This document shows, piece by piece, positions 17,729-26,026 of a DNA stretch of 64,000 nt (its first letter is position 1; every line of letters begins with the position of its first letter). Both the position numbers and the translations under genes were made by a program. The notes under the pieces were generated by a model that worked only from the letters and a program-made list of their open reading frames with translations, did not search any database and was not told where the DNA came from. The stretch spans positions 36,143-100,142 of the forward strand of contig DBQI01000010.1 in the NCBI GenBank assembly GCA_002305165.1, read 5' to 3'. This DNA is from Armatimonadetes bacterium UBA1398. GTDB taxonomy: Bacteria > Armatimonadota > Zipacnadia > UBA1398.

Positions 17729-18805
17729 CTACCCGTCCACGGTTCCCGGCGGGGAGGGCCAGGCGGGTTTGGGGCTCGTCGTCAGCGGACGCGAGCCTGA
17801 GCGCGTCACGAAGACGGTGTCCTCGATCCGAACGCCTCCCCATCCCTCGAGATAGATGCCGGGCTCGACGGTGACCACATGGCCCGGCTCGAAGATCGTG
17901 CCCCTCCCCACGCCGGGGAGCTCGTGAACGTCGCGACCCACCCCGTGCCCCAATCCGTGAGTGAAGTACTTGTCGTAGCCGGCCTCCTTGATGATCTCGC
18001 GGGCCTTGTTGGCCACGTCCTCGCCGCTCACTCCCGGCGCGATCATCGCCGCCGAGTCCACCTGGGCGCGGTATACCGCGTTGTACACCTCGCGGTGCTT
18101 TTCGGTGGGCTCGCCGATGAACACCGTGCGCGTCATGTCCGATCGGTAGCCCTTGTAGAGGGCGCCGAAGTCGAAGGTGATGAAGTCGCCCTCCCTGATG
18201 CGGCGGTCGCCTGTCTCGTGGTGTGGGATCGCTGAGTTAGGGCCAGATGCGACGATGGAGTCAAAGCCGACTCCCGAGGCGCCTCGCGCCTTCATCGCGG
18301 CCTCCAGCTGGTTCGACAGCTCAACCTCGGTGACTCCTGGCACGATGGACGGCTGCAGAGCGGCCCAGGCTTCGTCCGCTATGGCGGCCGCGCGCTCGAT
18401 GAGCGCGATCTCGTCGGGGTCCTTGACTGCGCGGATCTCCTCGAGGACCCGGCTCTCGGGCCGCAGCTCGGCACGCCTCACGCCAGCCTGCAACTCGCTG
18501 AGCCGGCTGTCGGTCAGGTGGGTGGGCTCATAGGCCAGGCGGGGGCGCCCAGGCAGCTCGTTGACCACATCGGCCAGGGACTTGCCGAGGGTGACGCGGT
18601 AACCCTTCGCCACCTCCCGCGCGCGGATCTCGTAGCGTCCGTCGGTCACGAGGTAGGCGCGACCGGGGGCGATGACGAGAGTCGCCGCCGATCCCGAAAA
18701 CCCCGTCAGATAGGCCACGTTCTCACGACTGGTAACGATGGCGCCGTCGGCGCCGAGTTCGCTGAGCCTCTGCCGGAACTTGGCGAGGCGAAGAAGTGTC
18801 CTCAC
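17729..18805 (-). CDS. M24 family Xaa-Pro peptidase (first of a tandem pair)
   Basis: A 358-residue prolidase/aminopeptidase P-like enzyme with metal ligands Asp212, Asp223, His287, Glu314 and Glu328 in the canonical DFG, SDMTRT, HGLGHGVG, TVEPGIY and GGVRIED motifs. The start is a GTG at 18805. It shares the same length and motif spacing as the following gene, which points to a tandem duplication followed by divergence; the gap is 62 nt. It lies 91 nt downstream of the CAP-domain lipoprotein gene. Role: turnover of proline-containing peptides. Substrate differences between the two paralogues cannot be read from the sequence. Confidence 0.9.
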   Translation of the reverse strand: MRTLLRLAKFRQRLSELGADGAIVTSRENVAYLTGFSGSAATLVIAPGRAYLVTDGRYEIRAREVAKGYRVTLGKSLADVVNELPGRPRLAYEPTHLTDSRLSELQAGVRRAELRPESRVLEEIRAVKDPDEIALIERAAAIADEAWAALQPSIVPGVTEVELSNQLEAAMKARGASGVGFDSIVASGPNSAIPHHETGDRRIREGDFITFDFGALYKGYRSDMTRTVFIGEPTEKHREVYNAVYRAQVDSAAMIAPGVSGEDVANKAREIIKEAGYDKYFTHGLGHGVGRDVHELPGVGRGTIFEPGHVVTVEPGIYLEGWGGVRIEDTVFVTRSGSRPLTTSPKPAWPSPPGTVDG

Positions 18806-18896
18806 TTGCTTGGTACCGCCTTTCGCGCAGGGTGGCGCCGCGTCGCGCCTAGCGAGGTTCTGTCGGCCTCGAACCCAGGCCTGCCCAGATCGCGGT

Positions 18897-19874
18897 TCAG
18901 CTCACCTGGACCAGGCTCCACGTGCCCGAGAACTGGCCCTGGCCCCGCCCGGCGTGAGTGGGAGCCAGCAGGCACAGGATCCCGTACCATCCGGACCCGT
19001 TATACCACCTGACGGTGGCCTCGAAGTCGCCCGTGTCCGGATCGTACGTGAACTCCCCCCGGCCTCCGTCGGACTGGTAGTACATCCCTTCGCCAATCAC
19101 CGGCCGAAGAACCCGATGGTCGGACGGCAACTCGTAGCTCATCCTGGCAGCGCACTCAGCGACCGTCAACGGCTCCGGCGGGTCCTTGTGGTAGACCAGA
19201 ATGTAGTCCAGCCGGTACCGGCTCGGGTCCAGGACGCGGCCAGAGTAGGCGAGCTGTTCTCGGCTCGTGGACTCGAGCGGTACCTCGTCTAACTCCACAT
19301 ACCGAGCCGTGTACTCCTGGACGTACCGCAGCTGGTTGCCGGACAGAGCTAGGCCAATGCCCACATGGGTCAGGTGGGGATCCAGAATGGTTCGGCGGTG
19401 GCCGTCGTTCGGCGGCCTCTCGGCGAGCATGAGGTCCTGAAACTCGTCCAGGAGATGGAGCACCCCGCGCCTCGTCCAACTGACATTGGGGCCGCTCCAG
19501 GCCCAGGCGCAGGCGTTCTCGGCTACATACGGCCCGCCCCCGTACAGCCCCCAGCGGTCCAGGGGTGACAGCCCCTCGAGCGTGTAGTGGCCCACCGTAT
19601 CATCTCTGAGCGACACGGCACAGAAGAGATCCCCGACCTCTGCCGCGTCTTCATCCCACTCCAGCGGAGGCAGTCCCTCCACGTCACGATCGAAGTTGAT
19701 CCGCTCCAGCGCGGCCTGCCGGATCTCCGAGACCTCCTCCTCGGTGAAGGGCCCCCGCGGAATCTCCGTAGGCTCTGGCGCCGCGATGTCAGCGTCCTCG
19801 GGGGCAGCGAGGCAGGCCGCCATCCCGAACGCTGACATGGCGCACAGCGCCAAAACCATGAGCCTAGTGATCAT
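18897..19874 (-). CDS. CAP/SCP-domain lipoprotein
   Basis: A 325-residue surface lipoprotein. The signal has a hydrophobic core and lipobox MAAC at 18-21, then an acidic Pro-rich linker. A CAP (SCP/PR1) domain spans roughly 50-200: ALERINFDRDVEGLPPLEWDE, the central GHYTLEGLSPLDRW, ENACAW, and DGHRRTILDPHLTHVGIGLA, which carry the usual His and Glu cavity residues. The C-terminal part holds repeated Gly/Tyr/Trp beta strands of unknown type. Bacterial CAP proteins are mostly uncharacterised. The gene begins 14 nt after mnmA and is probably in the same transcript. Confidence 0.82.
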   Translation of the reverse strand: MITRLMVLALCAMSAFGMAACLAAPEDADIAAPEPTEIPRGPFTEEEVSEIRQAALERINFDRDVEGLPPLEWDEDAAEVGDLFCAVSLRDDTVGHYTLEGLSPLDRWGLYGGGPYVAENACAWAWSGPNVSWTRRGVLHLLDEFQDLMLAERPPNDGHRRTILDPHLTHVGIGLALSGNQLRYVQEYTARYVELDEVPLESTSREQLAYSGRVLDPSRYRLDYILVYHKDPPEPLTVAECAARMSYELPSDHRVLRPVIGEGMYYQSDGGRGEFTYDPDTGDFEATVRWYNGSGWYGILCLLAPTHAGRGQGQFSGTWSLVQVS

Positions 19875-19888
19875 GTACCGGCCTCCTA

Positions 19889-20920
19889 CTAGCCTTCGCC
19901 CGCGGCGATGAACCCTCCGCCAACGACGGTGTCTCCTTCATAGACGACCGCCGACTGCCCTGGCGCCCCGCCGTAGAGCGTCTCATCCAGATGAACCGAT
20001 GCTTGTGAGCCCTCACGCTGCACCATACACGGCAGGGGCGCTGAGCGGTACCGGGGCATCACCGTAAGCCCTCGATCGGGCCCCTCTTGGCGCCAAATGC
20101 ACTCCCGAAGATGCAGGGTCCTGGTCGCGAGGCTGTCTCGCGGCCCCACCACCACTCGGCGTTCCTCGGGGTCGATGCGTATCACGTAGAGGGCGGGGCC
20201 CCCACCGATGCCTAGGCCCCGTCGCTGCCCGACCGTGAACCCGCCGATCCCAGGGTGGACCCCAAGCACGCGTCCACTCCCATCGACGATCTCGCCCGGC
20301 TCGCCGGCTTCAGGATGGCGCGCGGCCACCAGCTCCACCATCTCTCTCGCCTCGCCGAAGCACACATCCTGGCTCTCGGGGCGGTTCCAGACCTGTAGCC
20401 CACGCCTCTGCGCCTCGGCTCTGACCTCCTGCTTACTGGACTCGCCCAACGGTAACTCGAGCTGCGCCAGCGTACTCTGCGGTACGCGATAGAGGAAGTA
20501 GGATTGGTCCTTGCTCCGATCCAGACCTCGAAGCAGCCGCGGAGTCGGCCCCGAGTGATCCACCCGTGCGTAATGCCCCGTCGCCAACCGGTCGCACTCC
20601 ATGCGTCGGGCGAGCTCCACAGCTGCAGCGAGCTTCACAGCGGGGTTGCACAGAACGCATGGGTTTGGGGTTACGCCGGCGGCATATGCGGCTGCAAGAG
20701 GGGCCAGTACCTCCTCCTCGAACGTCGCCGAGAGATCCACTAGGTGGTGCTCTATGCCCAGATGCCGCGCCACCCCGGCGGCCAGATCGACAGGGTCGTC
20801 GTGACTGCGGCCGCCCACGAGCCGGTAGGTTACGCCCACCACGTCGTCGCCTCGGTCGAGCAGGCGAACCGCGGCCATTGAGCTATCCAGGCCGCCGCTC
20901 ATCAGAGCCAAGATCCGCAC
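19889..20920 (-). CDS. mnmA: tRNA-specific 2-thiouridylase MnmA
   Basis: A 343-residue tRNA-modifying enzyme that 2-thiolates the wobble uridine of Lys, Glu and Gln tRNAs. The PP-loop is MSGGLDSS at 7-14, the catalytic Cys88 is in TPNPCVLCN, and the second Cys187 is in ESQDVCFGE. TGHYAR and GFTVGQRRGLG are family motifs. The start is a GTG at 20920, preceded by GGAGGTGCTTG; upstream in-frame codons overlap that ribosome site. It needs a sulfur relay not visible here. It heads the leftward run mnmA, CAP lipoprotein, M24, M24, hisD and is divergent from hsp20. Confidence 0.93.
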   Translation of the reverse strand: MRILALMSGGLDSSMAAVRLLDRGDDVVGVTYRLVGGRSHDDPVDLAAGVARHLGIEHHLVDLSATFEEEVLAPLAAAYAAGVTPNPCVLCNPAVKLAAAVELARRMECDRLATGHYARVDHSGPTPRLLRGLDRSKDQSYFLYRVPQSTLAQLELPLGESSKQEVRAEAQRRGLQVWNRPESQDVCFGEAREMVELVAARHPEAGEPGEIVDGSGRVLGVHPGIGGFTVGQRRGLGIGGGPALYVIRIDPEERRVVVGPRDSLATRTLHLRECIWRQEGPDRGLTVMPRYRSAPLPCMVQREGSQASVHLDETLYGGAPGQSAVVYEGDTVVGGGFIAAGEG

Positions 20921-21002
20921 CAAGCACCTCCAGGTGGAGGTTCGGTCCATCACCTCCCCACCCTCCACGCGTCGGCAACTTGATCCATTTTGCAGGAATC
21001 TC

Positions 21003-21031
21003 TTGACAGCATTGCACTCAGGGTTTATGCT
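21003..21031 (+). promoter_or_regulatory. Strong sigma-70-type promoter for hsp20
   Basis: A perfect TTGACA at 21003-21008, a 17-nt spacer, then TATGCT at 21026-21031. Transcription would start near 21038, about 60 nt before the hsp20 ATG. A GCACTC half-site lies inside the spacer. Confidence 0.75.
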
Positions 21032-21099
21032 TCAGAGTAGTCAAGACGGAAGCCACAGTCGTGGCAACATGGCGACACACCGCGGGAGGTGCTCACAGA

Positions 21100-21543
21100 A
21101 TGACGAAGCTCATGAGAGTCAACAGAGGCGGCGACGCGATCGAGGCAATGCGGCGGGACATGGAGTCCCTGTTGGGCTATGCACCCCGCTTCTCCGGCGA
21201 AGGCCGCATCGCGACGGCATGGTTCCCCATCGACCTGGTCGAGACGGCTGACGGGTACGAGGTCGTGGCCGAGGTGCCGGGCGTACCCAAGGAGGACATC
21301 GAGATCTCGCTCGAAGACAATGTGCTCACGTTGAAGGTCAGCAAGCGCATGGCGGAGCTTGCCGAGGGCGACTCCGTCCACGTGCGGGAGCGCGTGTTCG
21401 GCGACTTCACCCGCTCCATCTCCCTGCCGCGAGACATCGACGCGGACAGAGTGACCGCAGGGAGAGACAACGGTATAGTCACGGTGTCCATCCCCAAGGC
21501 GGAGAGTTCCAAGCCGCGCCAGATACAGATCAGCGCGGACTAG
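21100..21543 (+). CDS. Small heat-shock protein, Hsp20/alpha-crystallin family
   Basis: The 147-residue ATP-independent chaperone has a short N-terminal arm, an alpha-crystallin domain (about 38-135, with PIDLVETADGYEVVAEVPG, KEDIEISLEDNVLTL, FTRSISLP and GIVTVSIPK) and a C-terminal IQI motif for oligomer contacts. The ATG at 21100 follows GGGAGGT at about 9 nt. It has its own promoter (21003-21031) and a strong terminator (21565-21599), so it is a single-gene transcription unit, as is common for stress genes. Confidence 0.95.
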   Translation: MTKLMRVNRGGDAIEAMRRDMESLLGYAPRFSGEGRIATAWFPIDLVETADGYEVVAEVPGVPKEDIEISLEDNVLTLKVSKRMAELAEGDSVHVRERVFGDFTRSISLPRDIDADRVTAGRDNGIVTVSIPKAESSKPRQIQISAD

Positions 21544-21564
21544 CTCACGAGGCGGGAATCGCGG

Positions 21565-21599
21565 ATGAGGAGGTCGGGCCAACGGTCCGACCTCCTCAT
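21565..21599 (+). terminator. Intrinsic terminator-like hairpin after hsp20
   Basis: A 16-bp stem (21565-21580 with 21584-21599) with one G-U pair and a 3-nt loop AAC lies 21 nt after the hsp20 stop. Only two T residues follow, so termination may depend on stem strength. Confidence 0.75.
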
Positions 21600-21677
21600 T
21601 GCGTGTGTGGACTTCCACCGGATGTGGGATAATGCGGGGTACCGGACGTCTGTGGTACTGAGGTGGTAGTGACCGCG

Positions 21678-22442
21678 ATGCTCATTCGGGTCCTTACGGC
21701 AGGGGGGGGGCTCGCCGATGCGACAGTCCGAGCGGCAGCTCACCATGCCAGTCGGGCGGACCACATCGAGGTTCGACTGCTTCTCGACGTGCGATGGCTG
21801 GAACCGCTGAACGCCGATCCTGAGTTCTTCGCCACGCCCTTCACCCCCGAGGAGGAGGACCCCGCCACCCAGACCTTCTTCCAGGAGATGGATGAGCAGC
21901 TGGAAGTCTACCGAGAGATCTGCAGCGAGTCGGCAGCCACTTTCACAGCTATTCGGGTGCTCGGCATGCCGGATGAGGCGGTCAGCCGAGCCGCCCGCGG
22001 CGCCGACCTGCTGGTGCTTCCCCATCCCACGGGCGCCTCTGCCGAGCTGCGCAAAGCGATCCAGGCTGCCGTTGCGGCGCCGCCAGTGCCCCTGCTGCTC
22101 GTCGCGCACTCGGAGACCGCACAGGCAGCCACCGTTGAGAGTGAGGGTGAGGCGCGCGGCCTGAACGGCGCCCATGTGCTCCTCGGTTCGCTGCTGGGGG
22201 GCAAGGTGAGACGGATCGCCGTTGACGCTGGCACCCCGGCTGAACCGTTCCGCTCTCTGGCGCCTCTGGTGGTGGAGACCTCCAATGGTTCCGCGTTGAC
22301 CGACGACGAGGTAGACCCTGAGGAGGTGTACGTTCTGCTCAACGCGAGCCGGGCGAAGGGGTTCCTGGGCAGTCGTGCGCTCGCCAGGCGGCGCCTATCG
22401 CCTCAAAGGAACCTTCTGTTGGTTCCGGACCACAGGAAGTAG
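21678..22442 (+). CDS. Universal stress protein-like hypothetical
   Basis: A 254-residue soluble protein. The N-terminal half resembles a Usp alpha/beta fold: MLIRVLTAGGGL as the first strand, a helix AAAHHA, an acidic middle, then DLLVLPHP and a strand VPLLLVAHS near 155 like the nucleotide-binding end of UspA. The canonical G-x2-G-x9-G-S/T motif is not evident, so ATP binding is doubtful. The C-terminal 80 residues are not recognised. Starts at GTG 21663, GTG 21669 or ATG 21678 are possible; I prefer the ATG, which follows GAGGTGG at about 11 nt. It lies downstream of hsp20 but beyond its terminator. Confidence 0.6.
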   Translation: MLIRVLTAGGGLADATVRAAAHHASRADHIEVRLLLDVRWLEPLNADPEFFATPFTPEEEDPATQTFFQEMDEQLEVYREICSESAATFTAIRVLGMPDEAVSRAARGADLLVLPHPTGASAELRKAIQAAVAAPPVPLLLVAHSETAQAATVESEGEARGLNGAHVLLGSLLGGKVRRIAVDAGTPAEPFRSLAPLVVETSNGSALTDDEVDPEEVYVLLNASRAKGFLGSRALARRRLSPQRNLLLVPDHRK

Positions 22443-22454
22443 ATTCGTGGCCTT

Positions 22455-22808
22455 CTAGAAGGTGGGCGGAGTGACGACGAACTCGTCGAAGCTACCGCCC
22501 TTTAGGGCAACGAGCCCGTCCTCGGTCATGTAGACACTGTACTCCGGCGGCGTGGCCTCGAGCGGATCGACCACCCAGATCTGCTGCACGGCCTTGCGAC
22601 CATCGGGCAGCGTCGTCTGGTCCTGCCGGATGAGTATGCCGCGCTCAGTGAGCTCCGCGGGTGGCGGATCGCCGACGGCAAGCACGTCACCGTGCTCGCT
22701 GACGTACCGGAATGCCGCATAGGCTGGCTGGCTGACCTTCTCGGCGCAGCCGAGCAGCCCCGTGAGCAGTGCAAGCAGAGCGTAGGCGGCGATCCGATGT
22801 CCCCTCAT
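22455..22808 (-). CDS. Small hypothetical lipoprotein
   Basis: A 117-residue protein with a lipoprotein signal (AYALLALLTGLLGC, cleavage before Cys). The mature part of about 90 residues has beta-strand character (EHGDVLAVGD, AVQQIWVVDP, YSVYMTEDGLVALKGG) and no known domain. The ATG at 22808 follows GGAGGGAGGAACC. It is the last gene of the long leftward run and converges on the Usp-like gene with 12 nt between stops. Confidence 0.65.
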   Translation of the reverse strand: MRGHRIAAYALLALLTGLLGCAEKVSQPAYAAFRYVSEHGDVLAVGDPPPAELTERGILIRQDQTTLPDGRKAVQQIWVVDPLEATPPEYSVYMTEDGLVALKGGSFDEFVVTPPTF

Positions 22809-22846
22809 GGTTCCTCCCTCCACCTTCAACTATAACACTGAAGCGC

Positions 22847-23575
22847 CTACATGCTGAGGCCACCGTCGATAGGGATGACGGCCCCCGTGACGTAGCTCGC
22901 GTCCTCGCTCACGAGGTACCGCACCAGTGATGCGACCTCGTTGGTCGTGCCTAACCTCCCCGAGGGGATCCGCGCCAGGAGCTCCGTTCGGCGCTTCTCG
23001 CTCATGCCCGAGGCCAGGGGCGAGTCAATGACCCCGGGGCACACGACATTCGCCGTGATGCCCCCGCGCCCCACCTCCCGAGCAACGGATCGGGCGAGGC
23101 CCACCAGGCCCGCCTTCGCCGCGGAATAGTTGCCTCGTGACACATCGCCCGTGAGCCCTGCCGTGCTACCGATGTAGACGATTCGGCCCCACTTGGCCTT
23201 CGTCATGCCTCGAAGGGCCTGCTTCGTGCAGAGGAACGCTCCCTTGAGCGAGACGTCCAGGCACTCATCCCAGGACTCCTCCTTCATCAGGATGAGGAAG
23301 GCGTCACGGAGGACTCCCGCCGAGTGGATGAGGATCTGCGGCAGTCCGAGTTCCACCTCGACCTGGCCGAACATCGCTGCGACGGCCTCGGCATCCGCGA
23401 GATCGCTAGACACAACGCAGGTTGGCATAGGCAGTTCAGAGGCCAGGGCCTCGGTAACGTCTCTGTTCCGATGGCAATGGAGTGCTAGGCTCATCCCTTC
23501 TCCCGCCAGCAAGCGGGCGATGGCCGAGCCGATAGCCCCCGACGCTCCGGTGATCAGTGCGGTGCGAGATGTCAT
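22847..23575 (-). CDS. FabG-like SDR (3-oxoacyl-ACP reductase family)
   Basis: A 242-residue short-chain reductase. Cofactor loop TGASGAIG at 9-16, HSAG at 84-87 in place of NNAG, catalytic Ser137 (YIGSTAG), Tyr150 and Lys154 (YSAAK), and the C-terminal YVTGAVIPIDGG. GGAGG sits close upstream of the ATG at 23575, which overlaps the acpS stop by 4 nt. Pairing with acpS suggests an acyl-carrier-bound substrate, as in fatty acid or polyketide synthesis. However, no ACP or ketosynthase gene is here, and the HSAG variant departs from typical FabG. Confidence 0.85.
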   Translation of the reverse strand: MTSRTALITGASGAIGSAIARLLAGEGMSLALHCHRNRDVTEALASELPMPTCVVSSDLADAEAVAAMFGQVEVELGLPQILIHSAGVLRDAFLILMKEESWDECLDVSLKGAFLCTKQALRGMTKAKWGRIVYIGSTAGLTGDVSRGNYSAAKAGLVGLARSVAREVGRGGITANVVCPGVIDSPLASGMSEKRRTELLARIPSGRLGTTNEVASLVRYLVSEDASYVTGAVIPIDGGLSM

Positions 23576-23970
23576 CGCCGCTCCTCCACCTTGGGCGACA
23601 CGACGGCATGGTCGCCGAAAGCCCAAGCTGAGGCGATGACCGTCTTCGCGGATCGGCTTACCGCGACACGGAACCGCACGGCTTCGCCCCCAGGGTTCAA
23701 CCAGTCCATGGTCACGCCAGACGGGTCATCGACGACCTCGAAGCTCCGCCATGCCGTCCCAGGGCCGAGACCCAGTCCCAGGGCCTTCATGCCGGCCTCC
23801 TTCGCTGCCAGATGGCGGCTGACGAACATCGGCTGGCCGGCGGGGTCGGGAAGTCGCGCGAGTTCCGAGGGACGGAGCGCGAGGCGGAGGAACTTCTCGC
23901 CCATCTCGTGGATCATTCGCTCCACGACGCGGATCTCGATGACGTCCACTCCCACGCCGATGAGCGGCAC
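23572..23970 (-). CDS. acpS: Holo-[acyl-carrier-protein] synthase
   Basis: A 132-residue AcpS-type 4'-phosphopantetheinyl transferase. The Mg-binding Asp is in GVGVDVIEI at the N terminus and the Glu in LAAKEAGMKALG, the two defining motifs. It transfers phosphopantetheine from CoA to a carrier-protein serine. The gene sits 3 nt after the lipoyl-domain gene and overlaps the fabG-like gene (ATGA), so the three are coupled. In many genomes acpS lies near pdxJ or alr; this setting is different. Confidence 0.9.
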   Translation of the reverse strand: MPLIGVGVDVIEIRVVERMIHEMGEKFLRLALRPSELARLPDPAGQPMFVSRHLAAKEAGMKALGLGLGPGTAWRSFEVVDDPSGVTMDWLNPGGEAVRFRVAVSRSAKTVIASAWAFGDHAVVSPKVEERR

Positions 23971-23973
23971 CGT

Positions 23974-24468
23974 CTAGCCCTCCCCCGCGAAGCGCTCGAC
24001 GTCTTCCACTTGAACCGGCCCATCGAGTCCCTCCGCGACCCGCCCCAGGTCGACCCCGAGCTCGCGGGCCCGACGGCGAGCCGCCGGCGTCGCGCGTACC
24101 TTGCTCGCGGGGCGAGGCAGGGTCGGCATCCCCTCCATGAGCCTCCGGGCGGCTTCATGCACGTCACCGCCGGCTCGGACGCGCTCCAGCAGAAGTCGGT
24201 TCGACGCCTCGTAGTCGGGCAGTTCCTCATCCGGCGCGGCGATGACCCCGATGGTGTAGTGAACTGGCACCACGGACTTAGCTGGAGCCACCACCTTGCG
24301 TAAGACGCCCTCTGCCTCGCTCTCGTACTCGAAGGTGATCTTGTCCGTGATGATCTCCACCACGGGCTGCCCCACAGATACCAGGTCGCCCTCGGAGACC
24401 AGCCACTCGCCGACGGTGACCTCCTCGATGTTGGCATCCAAGCGGTCTATGCTGATGCAGAAAGCCAT
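23974..24468 (-). CDS. Mini-E2: lipoyl domain plus peripheral-subunit-binding domain, no acyltransferase
   Basis: The 164-residue protein begins with a biotinyl/lipoyl domain with the modified Lys43 in ITDKITFEYES, and glycine turns at EGDLVSVGQP. After a linker it has a peripheral subunit-binding domain at about 123-162 (ATPAARRRARELGVDL and the DVERF end), which in 2-oxoacid dehydrogenase E2 chains docks E1 or E3. The catalytic acyltransferase domain with HxxxD is absent, and the gene ends cleanly, so this is not an obvious truncation by frameshift. The ATG at 24468 follows GAGGGTGG. It is coupled to acpS and a fabG-like gene. No E1 or E3 gene is in the window. Confidence 0.78.
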   Translation of the reverse strand: MAFCISIDRLDANIEEVTVGEWLVSEGDLVSVGQPVVEIITDKITFEYESEAEGVLRKVVAPAKSVVPVHYTIGVIAAPDEELPDYEASNRLLLERVRAGGDVHEAARRLMEGMPTLPRPASKVRATPAARRRARELGVDLGRVAEGLDGPVQVEDVERFAGEG

Positions 24469-24578
24469 GGGTCCACCCTCGGAACGACGCTCAGACCAAC
24501 GGGACACGGGGCCGCCGCCAACCCGCGGCGACAGCCCCGATGCCACAGACAGAACGCCCGCCGAACTAAGCAGCGCGC

Positions 24579-25916
24579 CTAGAACGCCCAACCCTCGCGG
24601 AAGTCGCCGCCGAGGAACGCATTGGCCTCGTCCAGGTTCGTGAAGCGCATGTTCTCGCCATCCCACTCCAGCGGCTGGTTCACTCGCTGGGCGACGCAGC
24701 CGAGGAGGATGGTCTCCGTCATGGGGCCGGCGTAGGTGAAGTTCGACTGCGGGCCGATGCCCGGCTGCCCCTTGCACGCCGCCACCCACTCCTCGAAGTG
24801 GCCGGGCGACCGCGGCAGCAGCTCGGGCAGCTCGCCCGGCTCAACGACCTCGCCCTCCTTGTAGATGCTGGGGTTCTCGCCGTAGTCGCCGGGGATAACC
24901 ATGGTACCATTGGTTCCGATGTACAGGTTGCCCGTGCCGGGCAGGTTCTGATCGGCGGGCATATCCGCCGGCTTCTCGGGGAAGAGGCCGCCGTCGTACC
25001 AGTACTGCTGGAAGCCGGGGCGGCCGTTCCTGGCCGGGAAGTTCCACCGGGTGACCGAGGTGTTCGGGAACGCCTCCGAGGTAGCGCCATTGACCTGCAG
25101 CGGCTCGACCGATGTGGGGTGGCCGGGGTCTAGCGACCAGAAGGTCCCGTCCATGGTGTGGCATGCCATATCGCCCAGGGCGCCAGCGCCGAAATCCCAC
25201 CAGCCGCGCCAAACGAAGGGGTGGTACGCGCCCTCCTTGAAGGGCCGCATGGGGGCGGAGCCAATCCATGCCTCCCAATCCAGGTTGGCGGGGATGGGGT
25301 CCTCACCCTGTGGGCGATCCATGCCCTGGGGCCACACCGGGCGGTTCGTCCAGGTGTGGATCTCGGTGATGTCGCCGAGTACGCCGTGGTTCACGATCTC
25401 GTAGATTCGCCGCCAGTGCACGCCAGCGTGACCCTGGTTGCCCATCTGGGTAGCCAGTTTCGGGTTGGCTGCCGCGGCCACGGCAAGCTGTCGCGCCTCC
25501 CACACGGTGCGGGTCAGCGGCTTCTGGGTGTATACGTGCTTGCCAAGCTGCATCGCGATAATGCTCGCGGGATAGTGGTGATGGTCGGGGGTCCCAACCA
25601 TGACCGCGTCGATGTTGTTGGCCTCGGCGTCGAACATCCGGCGGTAATCGGTGTAGATGGTCGCGTTGGGGAACTGCTCCTTACCCGCGTTAGCCTGGTC
25701 CAGATCGGCGTCGCAGAGGACGACCCCATTCTCTCCCATGCCATGGATCGCTCCGCGGTGGGAGCCTCCGATGCCGCCGACCCCGATGAACGCGACGTTC
25801 AGGCGCTCGTTCGGCCCCGGCTGAGCCTTAGCACGGGCAGCCAGGAAGAGTGGCGTGACGGCGCTGACCGCTGTCATATTCCTCAGGAATTCACGACGAG
25901 TCGTACGGTGTCTCAT
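24579..25916 (-). CDS. Gfo/Idh/MocA family oxidoreductase with Tat signal
   Basis: A 445-residue protein. The twin-arginine signal (TTRREFLRNMTAVSAV) precedes a Rossmann domain (NVAFIGVGGIGG), the TPDHHHY segment and the YTQKPLTRT variant of the family EKP motif. The C-terminal half is the alpha/beta domain typical of the long, exported group common in Planctomycetes and related bacteria. GGAGG lies upstream of the ATG at 25916. It is probably a periplasmic NAD(P)-containing sugar oxidoreductase or glycoside-cleaving enzyme of the MocA type; the substrate is unknown. It lies 110 nt upstream of the mini-E2 gene. Confidence 0.85.
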   Translation of the reverse strand: MRHRTTRREFLRNMTAVSAVTPLFLAARAKAQPGPNERLNVAFIGVGGIGGSHRGAIHGMGENGVVLCDADLDQANAGKEQFPNATIYTDYRRMFDAEANNIDAVMVGTPDHHHYPASIIAMQLGKHVYTQKPLTRTVWEARQLAVAAAANPKLATQMGNQGHAGVHWRRIYEIVNHGVLGDITEIHTWTNRPVWPQGMDRPQGEDPIPANLDWEAWIGSAPMRPFKEGAYHPFVWRGWWDFGAGALGDMACHTMDGTFWSLDPGHPTSVEPLQVNGATSEAFPNTSVTRWNFPARNGRPGFQQYWYDGGLFPEKPADMPADQNLPGTGNLYIGTNGTMVIPGDYGENPSIYKEGEVVEPGELPELLPRSPGHFEEWVAACKGQPGIGPQSNFTYAGPMTETILLGCVAQRVNQPLEWDGENMRFTNLDEANAFLGGDFREGWAF

Positions 25917-26026
25917 GCTCACATGCCCTCCGATGGTATTCGTTTGCCCCGTGCGCTCTAGACCCGATGCCAAGCAGGGCCTGCTCGCCCGCATGCGCCG
26001 GGCATTGGTACCTACAGGTTCGCCCT

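Noticed and set aside
21012..21044. CIRCE-like element (GCACTC ... GAGT) over the hsp20 promoter
   Set aside because: The half-site GCACTC fits, but the spacing is 15 nt instead of 9 and the second arm has extra bases, so HrcA control is not supported.
22451..22462. Palindrome CCTTCTAGAAGG at the 3' ends of convergent genes
   Set aside because: Too short for a terminator and partly inside the coding region of the lipoprotein.
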